Assembly: GCA_035499555.1 (NCBI GenBank)
Contig: DATJYO010000073.1
Location: forward strand, 62,001 to 126,000
DNA length: 64,000 bases
Direction of reading: 5' to 3'
DNA from: Bog-159 sp035499555
Lineage (GTDB): Bacteria > Acidobacteriota > Terriglobia > Bryobacterales > Bryobacteraceae
Shown here: positions 28,002 through 37,005 of the stretch, in pieces
Layout of the letters: each line of letters starts with the position of its first letter
How positions within the stretch are numbered: position 1 is the first letter of the stretch
Translations under genes and position numbers: made by a program
The notes under the pieces: model-generated
Told to the model about the DNA's origin: nothing
The model's database searches: none
The model's input: the letters and a program-made list of their open reading frames with translations, nothing else

Positions 28002-28633
28002 GCCCGCATCCGTCTGTTGCCCGTATCCAGCGCTACAGTCTGGCGGAGCGCGTGGTGCACTGGACCTCGGCCATTACTTACAGCTACGTGCTCGCCACGG
28101 GCCTGGCGTTCTATTCGCCGCATCTTTACTGGATCGCCGTCATCCTGGGCGGCGTACCCACAGCGCGTTTCTGGCATCCGGTCGGGGGTGTGGTTTTCGT
28201 CGCGACGCTGGTGCTCATGCTGCGGTCGTGGATGGGCGATATGCGCATTACCGCGGTAGACCGGGCCTGGGGACGGGCGGTGAACCACTACATCGTAAAC
28301 CAAGACGAAGCGCTGCCGCCTTCCGACCGCTTCAACCTCGGCCAGAAGTATTTCTTCTGGGTGATGGTCTGGGGCGGAATCGGGCTGGTCGTCTCCGGAG
28401 CGATCCTGTGGTTTCCCGAGGTAGTCCCGTGGAACCTGCGCTTGATCCGCATGGCGGCCATCCTGGCGCATGTGGCGTGCGCGTTAATCACCATTGGCGC
28501 TTTCATCATCCACGTCTACATGGGCACCGCGATGGTGCGCGGTGGTTTCACGTCCATCATCCGCGGCGAAGTTTCGTCCGCTTGGGCGCGCATGCACCAT
28601 AGGCTCTGGTACGAACGCGTGACCGGAAAATGA
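27998..28633 (+). CDS. fdnI: Formate dehydrogenase gamma subunit, cytochrome b556
   Basis: This 211-residue integral membrane protein has four predicted helices. It holds histidines suited to heme b ligation (ERVVHWTSA, LAHVACALITIGAFIIHVYMGTAMV). It would pass electrons from the beta subunit to quinone. RMHHRLWYERV near the C-terminus matches the end of FdoI/FdnI proteins. The gene overlaps both neighbours by 4 bases, so alpha, beta, gamma and FdhE form one translationally coupled operon. Confidence 0.92.
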   Translation: MSPHPSVARIQRYSLAERVVHWTSAITYSYVLATGLAFYSPHLYWIAVILGGVPTARFWHPVGGVVFVATLVLMLRSWMGDMRITAVDRAWGRAVNHYIVNQDEALPPSDRFNLGQKYFFWVMVWGGIGLVVSGAILWFPEVVPWNLRLIRMAAILAHVACALITIGAFIIHVYMGTAMVRGGFTSIIRGEVSSAWARMHHRLWYERVTGK

Positions 28634-29277
28634 GCCGCTGGGACCGCCGCATCCAGCGCGCCCTGGAGTTGGAAGAACGATATCCGTCTGCGGCGGAGAT
28701 GCTGCGCTTCTATCGTGAGATCGCGGTCTTCCAGCGAGCGCCTTGTCCCACGCTTCCGGCTTTGCTCGATCTGGTGGGGCGAGTGGGCACCCCGGTGCTG
28801 CGGGAGGCCGCCGCGCATCTCAGCCAAGACCATCCTCTTTACGGCTTCTTCCACCGCGTTCTGCAGCAGCCGGGCATGGAGCGGCAGGCCGCCCAAGGCG
28901 GCGTGAACACCAGCGTTGTTCAACCCGACTGTCCCTTCTGCTTTGAGAAGCCCCTGCTGGCCGTCCTTAGACCCGAAGGCGATGGGGGCCGCCGCACGCT
29001 CCTGTGCGGGCGCTGCTTCACCGAATGGGAGTTTCGCCGCCTGCTCTGTCCGAACTGTGGCGAAGAGGACCGGGACAAGCTGCCGGTGTATACGGCGCCT
29101 GAATTTCCGCACATCCGCGTGGAGGCGTGCGATGCCTGCCGCCATTACCTCAAGGCGGTGGATCTCACACGCGACGGCAACGCGGTCCCGGAAGTGGATG
29201 AGATCGCCGCGCTGCCGCTCGATCTCTGGGCCGTTGCGCAGGGCTATCGGAAATTGACGCCGAATCTATTCGATTGA
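28630..29277 (+). CDS. fdhE: Formate dehydrogenase accessory protein FdhE
   Basis: This 215-residue cytoplasmic maturation factor has the four CxxC pairs of FdhE rubredoxin-like metal-binding folds: CPFC, CGRC, CPNCG and CDAC. FdhE interacts with the catalytic subunit before Tat export and is needed for active respiratory formate dehydrogenase. The protein is shorter than E. coli FdhE (about 309), mainly at the N-terminus. It overlaps the gamma-subunit stop by 4 bases (ATGA). FdhD and the selenocysteine machinery are not in this window. Confidence 0.9.
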   Translation: MSRWDRRIQRALELEERYPSAAEMLRFYREIAVFQRAPCPTLPALLDLVGRVGTPVLREAAAHLSQDHPLYGFFHRVLQQPGMERQAAQGGVNTSVVQPDCPFCFEKPLLAVLRPEGDGGRRTLLCGRCFTEWEFRRLLCPNCGEEDRDKLPVYTAPEFPHIRVEACDACRHYLKAVDLTRDGNAVPEVDEIAALPLDLWAVAQGYRKLTPNLFD

Positions 29278-29450
29278 GCCTGGCACACGGCATCGTTCCA
29301 GGTGTCTCGCAGCCGCAACGCGCCATACCTCGACTATGGCGCAAATCACTTCCAGATGGAATTGTCTATTGGATTCTACCGGCGGTCAAAAGCCTGGCGC
29401 TGAAAGAGACCGGTTGGCAGGATTAGGAGCGGTTGGAGCAATCTGATAGC

Positions 29451-29524
29451 TGGCTGGGAGGCAGGGATTCGAACCCCGATACGCAGATCCAGAGTCTGCA
29501 GTCTTACCGTTAGACGACCTCCCA
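29451..29524 (-). tRNA. tRNA-Gln (anticodon CUG)
   Basis: A complete cloverleaf can be drawn on the minus strand. The acceptor TGGGAGG pairs with CCTCCCA. The D arm is GTCT/AGAC with GG in the loop. The anticodon stem GCAGA/TCTGC closes a CTCTGGA loop with anticodon CTG (+ strand CAG at 29490-29492). The T arm contains TTCGAAT. The discriminator is G and the 3' CCA is encoded. It is not a selenocysteine tRNA. Confidence 0.93.
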
Positions 29525-29536
29525 ACTACAAAACGT

Positions 29537-29565
29537 ATTTTACCATCCGCCAGCACTTCGTTCCA
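29537..29565 (-). promoter_or_regulatory. Probable tRNA-Gln promoter
   Basis: Reading the minus strand, TGGAAC (29565-29560) and TAAAAT (29542-29537) are 17 bases apart, and the -10-like box ends 12 bases before the tRNA. The -35 match is poor. Confidence 0.4.
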
Positions 29566-29600
29566 GCCTCGTTTCAAAAGGATGGCCGCCCGGCGCTACC

Positions 29601-30935
29601 ATGTTTCGCATGAAGAAAGCATCCTGGGCATTGGTCGTAGCCCTGGCCTGCCCGGTTCTCGCGGCGCCGCCCGCCTGGCTGTCCAACGCCATCATCTATG
29701 AAGTCTTTCCGCGCGACTTCTCGCCGTCCGGCGATTTGAAAGGAATCACCGCGGGTCTCGACCGCCTGCATCGGCTGGGAGTCGACGTGGTCTGGCTGAT
29801 GCCCATCCACCCTATCGGCCAGCTCAAACACAAGGGGACCCTGGGCAGCCCCTACTCGGTGCGGGATTATTACGCCATCAATCCCGACTATGGCACCAAG
29901 GACGATCTGAAGCAGCTTGTTTCCGAAGCGCACCGCCGCGGCATGAAGGTGATCATCGATATAGTCGCCAACCACACTTCGTGGGACAGCGTCATGATGC
30001 GGACGCCTGCATTCTACAAGCACGACGCCGCCGGACGGATTATTCCGCCGATGCCCGACTGGGAGGATGTGGCCGCGCTCGACTACTCGAATCCAAAATT
30101 GCGCGCCTACATGATCGACATGCTGCGTTACTGGATTCGCGACTTCGACCTGGACGGCTTCCGCTGCGATGCCGCCAGCATGGTGCCGGTCAGCTTTTGG
30201 GAGAGCGCCCGCGTCCAGGTGGACCAGGTCAAACCGGGCCTGCTGTGGCTGGCGGAGGCTCACGATCCGCCGCTGATGCACCAGGCCTTCGATCTGGATT
30301 ACGCCTGGCCTTTGCACAGTGTCCTGGCCCAGATCTTCAGCCAGGGCCGCCCGGCGCGCGACCTGCGTGCGGCCTGGGACGACGAGCGGGAGCAGTTCCC
30401 CAAAACGACCATGCATATGCGTATCTCCGACGATCACGATGAAGAGCGGGCCATCGTGCGATTCGGCAAAGGCGGCGCGCTGGCGGCGTCCGCGTTCCTG
30501 TTCACCCTGGACGGCGTGCCCTTGCTTTACGAAGGCATGGAGGCGGGCGACTCCACGGAATCCGGCGGTCCGGCGCTCTTTGAAAAGCTGCCGGTGTTCT
30601 GGCCGATCGCCGAACGGCGCCCGCAGTTTCCGCGATTTTATGCCGGGATGATTGCGCTGCGGCACGCGCATACGGCTTTGCAACAGGGATCCGTCGAATG
30701 GCTGCGCAATTCCGATGACGCGCGAGTGGTGACGTTCCTGCGCGTCGGCGGCCACGAGCAATTCCTGGTGGCGGTCAACTTTTCGAATCGGCCCTTCATG
30801 GGGGTGGTGGACACACCGGGTGAAGGCTTCGTGGATGTCACGCCCGGCGTGGACAATCTGACACCACCAGCGTTGCCCGCCTTATCCCTGCCTGCCTGGG
30901 GCTACCGGATCTGGCGCCGCAGCCAGGTGAAGTAG
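29601..30935 (+). CDS. Secreted GH13 alpha-amylase family enzyme
   Basis: This 444-residue exported enzyme has a signal peptide (WALVVALACPVLAAPP). The GH13 barrel shows all classical regions: DVVWLMPIHPIG, VIIDIVANHTS, DGFRCDAAS with nucleophile Asp190, LAEAHDP with acid/base Glu219, and SDDHD with Asp280 as the transition-state stabiliser. A short C-terminal beta domain follows (FLVAVNFSNRPF). The third region reads DDHD where NHD is usual. It should cleave or transfer alpha-glucosidic linkages outside the cytoplasmic membrane; subfamily and substrate are not resolved. A second in-frame ATG at 29610 is also possible. Confidence 0.88.
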   Translation: MFRMKKASWALVVALACPVLAAPPAWLSNAIIYEVFPRDFSPSGDLKGITAGLDRLHRLGVDVVWLMPIHPIGQLKHKGTLGSPYSVRDYYAINPDYGTKDDLKQLVSEAHRRGMKVIIDIVANHTSWDSVMMRTPAFYKHDAAGRIIPPMPDWEDVAALDYSNPKLRAYMIDMLRYWIRDFDLDGFRCDAASMVPVSFWESARVQVDQVKPGLLWLAEAHDPPLMHQAFDLDYAWPLHSVLAQIFSQGRPARDLRAAWDDEREQFPKTTMHMRISDDHDEERAIVRFGKGGALAASAFLFTLDGVPLLYEGMEAGDSTESGGPALFEKLPVFWPIAERRPQFPRFYAGMIALRHAHTALQQGSVEWLRNSDDARVVTFLRVGGHEQFLVAVNFSNRPFMGVVDTPGEGFVDVTPGVDNLTPPALPALSLPAWGYRIWRRSQVK

Positions 30936-30948
30936 CCCCCGCTGCGTC

Positions 30949-33420
30949 CTAGTTCTGGAACTTGATCTCGGACTCGGCCGAGAATCTGCGGTAATGCGTG
31001 AACAGGGTCTCGTTGCGGACGAAAGCCTTGGCGTGACGCAATTGCAGTACGGAGCGTAACGGCAGCAGGTAATCGTCCTGGCCGATCCGCACCATGCCGT
31101 AGTCGAGCGAGAGCGCCGGCGACTTCAACCCGAAGTCCGCGGGCAGTCCATTGCCTTCGATGGTAAGCCGCCGCACCATACCGGTATCTTCGTCGATGAA
31201 GACGCGTCCGGTATAGCCCGCCGGCTCGCGGCGCCCAGCCTGTCGCAGCACGAAGTTCGACTTCGTCCGCGCCACATCGACCGCAAAGACTTCGCATAGA
31301 ACACCCATGGCCATGGCGCGTCCGGCCCACTTGTACTTGGCGGCCGTATCCGGGTCGAACAAGCCGCGCAACATGGAACCGAATTCGCTGCGCGAGTAAA
31401 TGCCCCGGTTCACCTCCGTGTTGTCCACTTTCACGCCGTTGATCTCGACCGTGCGGTAGCGCTCCTTGCCATCCTCGTAGATCAGGTCGCTCTTGAATGA
31501 ATCGGCCTCTTTGAGCTGGTCCGGCGTTTTGAGCGGAGCGGTGAAGCGGCGGGTCTCCTGGGTGCAGCGGAAATTGGGCAGCCGCGACAGGTAGCTCATG
31601 GCGTTCTTGGCGGCTTCGTCCCAGAGCCGCTTTTGTTCCTCCGCGCGCATCTTCAAACCGCTGGTGTCGATGGTGGCTGGTTCGATTTCGGGCAACACCA
31701 CATCCGCGTATTCATCGACCGGCGGCCCGGCCGCGCCTTTGACCGCCACCGTGCTGGCGACTTGGACCGGCGCGTTACCCTCCACGCGGAAGGTGCTGGT
31801 CCGCCGGATAATCTGCTTGCCCTGGCGGATGCTAATCACGGCTTCGTAATTGCCCGGCGAGAACTTGGCCCCCTTGATATCCGCCACATAGGGAAACTCC
31901 TTGGCTTGCCCGCCGGCGATGGCCAGGCCATTGGCGGTGCCATACCCTTGCATGGTGCTGAACTTGCCTTCCATGGCGGTCTTGGCCAATCCGCTCTTGA
32001 ACTGCAAAGGCATACGCGCCAGCACGCGGCCTTCGTGCAGGATCTCCATGCTCAAATCCGGAAGCGCGCCATGGATATCCGGGTACAGGACCATGTAGAA
32101 TTCCATGTTGATCGGCTGGTCTGCGCGGAACACAGGTTCCAGCACGGGAGCCAAGGCGTCGCCTTCGTAGGCCAGCACCTGGTCTGCCTCGAAGCGGTCG
32201 GCGGATCCCCGGTAGGGGCGAACCGCCAGGACATCGCTGGCCACCAGGCCGGGAGCGTCCACGCTGGTGCGCAACGGCGTCTTGATTTCACCTGACGTAT
32301 CCCCGATCAGATCCTCCACCTTGGCTTCCAGCGTGTAACTCCCGCGCGGCAAGGTCGCGCTGCGCATGAAGAACAGGCTCCCCTCCCGGCGCATATCCAG
32401 CTTTCGCGTGGGACCGTGCAGGTTTACCTCCTTCCGGCCGGTCCAGACCGCGACTCCTTTTTCGTTCCGGATGGTGGCCACTATGCGGGCCCGCGCCTGG
32501 TACGAGGAGGTGTTGTCGTCCGTACTGAATTTCAGGGCGTTCAGGGGCGCCTCCGCTACGATGAACCCCTGCATCGGGCGGAGGGACTCGTTTGCCTGGC
32601 GGGTCTCCTCCGACAGTTCGGCCTGATCGTTCCCGGACCCGCCTTCGAATGCGATAGCGCCCGAAAGAGCACCCTTGCCCGAGGTGCGCACGAACCGTAT
32701 GTGCACCGGAATTTCAAACTGCGGGATCGCGCCTGGCGCGGCAGGTTTGGGCGCGGCGGCATTGGCGGCTTGCACCGGCGACGCCGCCGGCTGTTCGGCG
32801 GCCTGGGTCGCGGCGGCGCTGGCCGCCACCATCACATCGCCCTCCAGGGCGTGGGCCTGATTCAGCCACAGGCCGCCGCTCTTGGTCGCCAGGGCCGCCA
32901 GCGCCGGGTCCGGCGCGGACTTGCCGCTCTCTTCGATATCCAGCACCAGTACGCGGATAGCTTTGGCGCGGCAGGTCTCCACCAGGCGTGCCAGGGTGCG
33001 CTCGCCTTCGCTCGAAAACGGCGGGGTATTCAACACCGCGACTACCACGCGCGTGCCGGGGTGCATGGCGGAGGCTTGTACGCCGGCTTCCAGGCTGTTG
33101 AGGAAAGACGGAGGATCGGCGTCGCGGGCCGCCAGGGCCGCTTCGTCAAACGCTTGCTCCAACTCCTTGTACCCGGGGTGCGCGGCGATCGGCTGCGGTT
33201 CCAGTTTGCCGGCCGAGCGCAGCTCTACTTCGGCTCCGGCCGTCTGCAACCAATGGTGCGCGGCGCTCGCGGCGGCATGCGCCCCCTGACGCGTGGTCTG
33301 TTGGGAGCTGGGGCCGAAAACGAACGTCAGCAATTGCTGGTCGGCTCGTATGACGCCCGTGGACGCCATAGCCAAAACAGCGGCCACCGCTGGGTAGGCG
33401 GCGGTGCGTATCAATCGCAT
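30949..33420 (-). CDS. Acidobacterial VWFA-related secreted protein
   Basis: This 823-residue exported protein has a signal peptide (AYPAVAAVLAMASTGVIRA). The first part (to about residue 250) is a VWA-like domain (TRVVVAVLNTPPF, KAIRVLVLDIEESG), but the metal-site motif DxSxS is not visible. A long beta-rich central part (SLRPMQGFIVAEAPLN, LPRGSYTLEAKVEDL, FSPGNYEAVISIRQG) is followed by a C-terminal module beginning NFRCTQETRRFTAP, with a LolA-like beta-sheet flavour. This order is characteristic of VWFA-related proteins abundant in Acidobacteriota. The ATG at 33420 follows GAGGTGATT. The membrane protein gene upstream ends 2 bases before it. Confidence 0.75.
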   Translation of the reverse strand: MRLIRTAAYPAVAAVLAMASTGVIRADQQLLTFVFGPSSQQTTRQGAHAAASAAHHWLQTAGAEVELRSAGKLEPQPIAAHPGYKELEQAFDEAALAARDADPPSFLNSLEAGVQASAMHPGTRVVVAVLNTPPFSSEGERTLARLVETCRAKAIRVLVLDIEESGKSAPDPALAALATKSGGLWLNQAHALEGDVMVAASAAATQAAEQPAASPVQAANAAAPKPAAPGAIPQFEIPVHIRFVRTSGKGALSGAIAFEGGSGNDQAELSEETRQANESLRPMQGFIVAEAPLNALKFSTDDNTSSYQARARIVATIRNEKGVAVWTGRKEVNLHGPTRKLDMRREGSLFFMRSATLPRGSYTLEAKVEDLIGDTSGEIKTPLRTSVDAPGLVASDVLAVRPYRGSADRFEADQVLAYEGDALAPVLEPVFRADQPINMEFYMVLYPDIHGALPDLSMEILHEGRVLARMPLQFKSGLAKTAMEGKFSTMQGYGTANGLAIAGGQAKEFPYVADIKGAKFSPGNYEAVISIRQGKQIIRRTSTFRVEGNAPVQVASTVAVKGAAGPPVDEYADVVLPEIEPATIDTSGLKMRAEEQKRLWDEAAKNAMSYLSRLPNFRCTQETRRFTAPLKTPDQLKEADSFKSDLIYEDGKERYRTVEINGVKVDNTEVNRGIYSRSEFGSMLRGLFDPDTAAKYKWAGRAMAMGVLCEVFAVDVARTKSNFVLRQAGRREPAGYTGRVFIDEDTGMVRRLTIEGNGLPADFGLKSPALSLDYGMVRIGQDDYLLPLRSVLQLRHAKAFVRNETLFTHYRRFSAESEIKFQN

Positions 33421-33422
33421 AA

Positions 33423-33797
33423 TCACCTCAAAGGCTCGCGGCGTAATTGAAACCAGGCGCCAAAGACCGCCAGGACGGCGGCGGCCGTGAGATACAGCGC
33501 GCGATGAAAGGCGGTTGGTCCCGCGAAATGATAATGGCTGAAAAAGTACCCGCGGATCAGGATCCCCAAGACGGCCAGGCTCCATAGGAAGAACAGCGGC
33601 CGCCATCTCCTGCCCAACGCGAGAATCACCGAGAGCAGTCCCAGGAGAGATCCGCCCAACAACCAATATGCCAGGTCCTTGCCCTGCCAGGGCAGCATGC
33701 CCAGATGCAACGTCTGGCCGCTGGTTAACGCCACCACCGAAAGGCCCAGCAGAAAAGCCGTCAACAAGCCATGAAACAGATAGCTGAACACTCGCAT
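33423..33797 (-). CDS. Small membrane protein, operon partner of the VWFA-related gene
   Basis: This 124-residue protein has four hydrophobic segments (YLFHGLLTAFLLGLSVVAL, YWLLGGSLLGLLSVILAL, FFLWSLAVLGILIRGYFF, LYLTAAAVLAVFGAWF). No functional motif is recognised. The ATG at 33797 has GAGGG about 6 bases upstream and was preferred over the longer frame to 33854. Its stop lies 2 bases before the start of the VWFA-related gene. Confidence 0.65.
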   Translation of the reverse strand: MRVFSYLFHGLLTAFLLGLSVVALTSGQTLHLGMLPWQGKDLAYWLLGGSLLGLLSVILALGRRWRPLFFLWSLAVLGILIRGYFFSHYHFAGPTAFHRALYLTAAAVLAVFGAWFQLRREPLR

Positions 33798-33949
33798 AAG
33801 AGCCCTCAGCACCACCAGGAAACCTCCGTTTCCAACGAAGAGACATTGTACCAATGCTGCCAGTCCTGTGGCACAATCGGACCGAAATGTCGGCCGTATG
33901 GGAGGGTTAGTCGCGTACTGGCCTGGCCAAAGATCGTTAAGCTTAGCCC

Positions 33950-34255
33950 ATGGGACACTATCCGTTCACCCTGTTCAACGGTATTACGGCGCTGATCCTG
34001 GTCCTGACGCTCTTACTGATCTGGCGGCGATTTCGCGGCGCGGTGCGGGTCAACTGGCCGTTGATTTACTATGCCGCCGTGGTGGGCTATACCATCGGCT
34101 TCGGGGGCGGGTTGAACGGCTACTGGGTCGCCGCCGGCGTGGCCTGCGCCCTGGCGATTCGCTTCGGGAAGCTGCCGCAGTGGGTCCGCTGGCTGGAATT
34201 GGCGCCTCTGGCATATATCGTGTGGCGCTCGACCGGCCTGATTCTGATGTGGTGA
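33950..34255 (+). CDS. Small membrane protein of unknown function
   Basis: This 101-residue protein has three predicted helices (FNGITALILVLTLLLIW, LIYYAAVVGYTIGFGGGL, YWVAAGVACALAIRF) and a further hydrophobic C-terminus. No motif is recognised. It is divergent from the 33797 membrane protein and 39 bases upstream of the TPR-like secreted protein gene, probably in the same transcript. Confidence 0.6.
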   Translation: MGHYPFTLFNGITALILVLTLLLIWRRFRGAVRVNWPLIYYAAVVGYTIGFGGGLNGYWVAAGVACALAIRFGKLPQWVRWLELAPLAYIVWRSTGLILMW

Positions 34256-34294
34256 TTCGCACTTCGCGCCCCGGCTTGCTAGGATAGAACCACG

Positions 34295-35152
34295 ATGTGG
34301 CGTTTTTGTTTACTGGGTTGGCTCGCTTGTCTGCCCCTGGTGGCCGGTACGAGCAACGGGTGCGGCGCCAACTCCCCGGAGCTGGATGAGATATTCGATC
34401 GCCTTTATAACTTTAATTTTCCCGCCACCTATGCCAGCGTGGACCGCTATGTGGCGGCGCATCCGCAAGAGCCTTTAGGCTATGCCATCCGCGCCGCGGC
34501 GTACCTGTTCTACGAGCTGGACCGCCTGGGAGTCCTGGAGAGCGAATTTCTTGTCAGCGACAAACACATCGCCGATAAGAGAGCGGTGAAGCCGGATCCC
34601 GAAGTGCGCGCCAAATTTCTAAAGGCCGTGAACGAAGCACAGTCGCGTGCCCTCAAAATACTGGCGGCCGATCCGCACGACCGGCAAGCCCTATTTGCCA
34701 TGTCCATCGTGGATGGCGTCACCACGGATTACATGGCGTTCGTCGAAAAGCATCAGTTTGCCAGCTTGTCGCCCGCCAAACGGTCGAACAGTTACGCGCA
34801 GCAGCTTCTGAAGATGAATCCGCCCTGTGTAGACGCCTACATTACCGCGGGCATCTCGGAATACATGATCGGGAGCCTGCCGTTCTTCATTCGCTGGTTC
34901 GTGCGGTTCGACAACGTGCAGGGCAGCAAGGAGCAGGGGGTCAGAAATCTGGAGCGCGTCATTCAGGACGGCCACTATTTCAAACCGTTCGCCAAGATCC
35001 TGCTGGCCATTATCGACTTACGGGAGAAACGCCCGCGCGACACCGAGAAGCTGTTGGAGGATCTGGCGCGGAGTTATCCTTCCAACCCGCTGTTCCGCCG
35101 CGAACTGGCACGGATCAGCAACGTGGGGCCGGGCGGCGTGCGGCAGAATTGA
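34295..35152 (+). CDS. Secreted helical-repeat (TPR-like) protein
   Basis: This 285-residue exported protein has a signal peptide (FCLLGWLACLPLVAG). The remainder is helical with TPR-like spacing: FPATYASVDRYVAAHPQEPLGYAIRAAAYLFYEL, EAQSRALKILAADPHDRQALFAMSIVDG, and a closing repeat RDTEKLLEDLARSYPSNPLFRRELARI. It probably mediates protein contacts in the periplasm. No enzyme motif is present. The kinase-like gene at 35180 follows after 27 bases. Confidence 0.7.
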   Translation: MWRFCLLGWLACLPLVAGTSNGCGANSPELDEIFDRLYNFNFPATYASVDRYVAAHPQEPLGYAIRAAAYLFYELDRLGVLESEFLVSDKHIADKRAVKPDPEVRAKFLKAVNEAQSRALKILAADPHDRQALFAMSIVDGVTTDYMAFVEKHQFASLSPAKRSNSYAQQLLKMNPPCVDAYITAGISEYMIGSLPFFIRWFVRFDNVQGSKEQGVRNLERVIQDGHYFKPFAKILLAIIDLREKRPRDTEKLLEDLARSYPSNPLFRRELARISNVGPGGVRQN

Positions 35153-35179
35153 AACCCCCGGGACTCAAGAATCGGTCGT

Positions 35180-36610
35180 ATGAGCGACATGTTTGCCGCC
35201 GCGTTTGACGCCGCCAGCAGTGGGTTCCTGCTGCTGGAAGAAGGGACTGGCCGGATCGTGGAAGCCAATCGGGCGTTAGCGGCGTTGTGCCGGCGCGGCC
35301 GGGACCAGATCATCGGACGGGTGTTCTGGCAGCTTCCTCTGTTCGCCGATCCGGAAGGCGCAGCCGCGGCCTTTAAATGGCTGGAGGCGCATGGGCGGCT
35401 GGAAAACGCGGAGCTGCCGATGGAATTGAGCGACGGCTCACACCGCCTGGTGGAGGTCAGCGGTTGCCGGATCGGCGGCGGGCGGGTGCAACTGGAACTG
35501 CGGGACGTCACCGCGCGGAACGGCGCGCGGATTGACGACCGCGTGACGGCGCAAAGTCTGGTGGCTTCCCGCGCGGCGGCCGAGTTTGAGGACCTGCAAA
35601 AGGCCTTGCAGTCGGCGGTGGGAGCCCTGGCTGAATCGACGCCGCGCGCGGAATCCACGTTCGAGCTGTGCGACCAGGTGCAGAGGGCGGCCGAGCGCGC
35701 CGAGGTGATCGCGCACGAATTGCGGGCTTGCGGCGGCGGCTTGCCGCGACAGCCCCAGCCCCTGCGGCTGAACGAACTCATCGAAGCCATGCACCTGGCC
35801 ATTCAACGCCGGCTGGGCCCGGATGTCGAAGTCCATCTGGACTTGGACCCGGATATCGCGCTGGTGAACGCCGATCCGGTGCAGGTGCGGCAGATCATCC
35901 TCAAGCTGGCGGGCAATTCGCGCGAGGCGATGGACCACGGCGGCGTCTTCACCATCGGTACGCGCAACGGCCAACCGGCGGACCCGGAGTTGGGCGCCGG
36001 CGCCGCCGGCTACGTGATCTTGGCTGTGAGCGACAACGGGCCCGGGCTCGACGATGAGAGCTGGCAGCACCTGTTCGAACCTTTCTTCACCACGAAGAAG
36101 GGAGGCAAACTCGGCCTGGGGCTGGCGGTGGTCCATGGCATCGTGCGCCAGAACGGCGGGCGCATCTGGGCGCGCAGCGAGCCGGGGCGGGGAACCGAGT
36201 TCCGTATCTATCTGCCGCAGGCAGCCGCGGCGATGCAAGCGCAGCCGGCGCCCGCATCCGCCGGATCCGCCGATCGTGCGCGGGCGCACACGATCCTGCT
36301 GCTGGAGCCGAACAACGGGCTGCGTAGCGTGCTGGCCGGGATCTTGAGAAAGCGCGGCTACTGCGTCCTGCCCGCGCGCGAGGCGCGGGAAGCCCTGCAG
36401 ATCGCCCAGTCGGGGCCGCCGGACTTGCTGATCAGCCGGGGAGACGGCGATTTCGCCCGGAGCCTGCAGGCTCTGGAACCGCGGCTGCGTACGTTGTTTT
36501 TGAACGGGCAGTCGCGCAATCCGGCCGCCGGCGTGGCAACTCTGGCCAAGCCCTTCGACTTGGATGCGCTGCTGGGTATAATCCGCGAGCTGCTGGCCGG
36601 CGTAAGATAA
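35180..36610 (+). CDS. Degenerate hybrid histidine kinase (PAS - GHKL ATPase - receiver)
   Basis: The product is 476 residues. A PAS-like domain (FDAASSGFLLLEEGTGRIVEANRALAALC) occupies the first 120. In place of the DHp box HDFNNLL it has AEFEDLQ, so the phosphoacceptor His is missing. The GHKL ATPase looks intact: N-box KLAGNSREAM, G1 VSDNGPGLDD, F-box LFEPFFTTK, G2 GLGLAVVHGI. The C-terminal receiver-like domain (about 370-476) starts TILLLEPNN instead of VVDDE, and DLLISRGDG lacks the phosphoacceptor Asp, while LAKPF keeps the Lys. It probably binds ATP and partners but cannot run a normal phosphorelay. The gene is followed 5 bases later by the DUF423 gene. Confidence 0.8.
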   Translation: MSDMFAAAFDAASSGFLLLEEGTGRIVEANRALAALCRRGRDQIIGRVFWQLPLFADPEGAAAAFKWLEAHGRLENAELPMELSDGSHRLVEVSGCRIGGGRVQLELRDVTARNGARIDDRVTAQSLVASRAAAEFEDLQKALQSAVGALAESTPRAESTFELCDQVQRAAERAEVIAHELRACGGGLPRQPQPLRLNELIEAMHLAIQRRLGPDVEVHLDLDPDIALVNADPVQVRQIILKLAGNSREAMDHGGVFTIGTRNGQPADPELGAGAAGYVILAVSDNGPGLDDESWQHLFEPFFTTKKGGKLGLGLAVVHGIVRQNGGRIWARSEPGRGTEFRIYLPQAAAAMQAQPAPASAGSADRARAHTILLLEPNNGLRSVLAGILRKRGYCVLPAREAREALQIAQSGPPDLLISRGDGDFARSLQALEPRLRTLFLNGQSRNPAAGVATLAKPFDLDALLGIIRELLAGVR

Positions 36611-36615
36611 TCGTT

Positions 36616-36984
36616 ATGCGATGGAGCGGAGTCGGCGCGGTTCTGCTGGGGCTGGCGGTGATCCTGGGAGCTTTCGGCGCCCACGGCTTACGCGGTCGGC
36701 TGGATGCCTATTCCATGGATGTCTACCAGAAGGCGGTGTTCTACCAGTTCATCCATGCGCTCGGCATTCTGATCGTGCCCCTGTTCATGCGCGCCGGCGC
36801 ATTGACGCCGTCGAGCGGAGGTCTGGTCTGCTGGCTGCTGTTCGCCGGGATTGTGATCTTCAGCGGCAGCTTGTATCTGTTGGCGGTGACCGGCGTGCGG
36901 ATGCTGGGTGCGATCACGCCCATCGGCGGGCTATCGTTTATTGTCGGCTGGGGTGTCCTGGCCTTCCGCCTGCTGCGGTTTTAG
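36616..36984 (+). CDS. DUF423 (YgdD-type) membrane protein
   Basis: This 122-residue integral membrane protein has four helices and the DUF423 hallmarks GAFGAHGL, YQKAVFYQFIHALG, FSGSLYLLAVTG and ITPIGGLSFIVGW. Family members are widespread small inner-membrane proteins without a settled function. The start lies 5 bases after the stop of the degenerate kinase gene, so co-transcription is likely. It is convergent with the iron-alcohol dehydrogenase pseudogene. Confidence 0.85.
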   Translation: MRWSGVGAVLLGLAVILGAFGAHGLRGRLDAYSMDVYQKAVFYQFIHALGILIVPLFMRAGALTPSSGGLVCWLLFAGIVIFSGSLYLLAVTGVRMLGAITPIGGLSFIVGWGVLAFRLLRF

Positions 36985-37005
36985 CGGACCGGGATCCCGC
37001 GCCGT

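Noticed and set aside
29451..29524. Possible selenocysteine tRNA next to the formate dehydrogenase operon
   Set aside because: The anticodon is CUG, and there is no long variable arm or UCA anticodon; it is tRNA-Gln.
29386..29577. 63-codon minus-strand frame containing GRSSNGKTADSGSAYRGSNPCLPA
   Set aside because: It is the translation of the tRNA-Gln gene and its flanks, a well-known annotation artefact.
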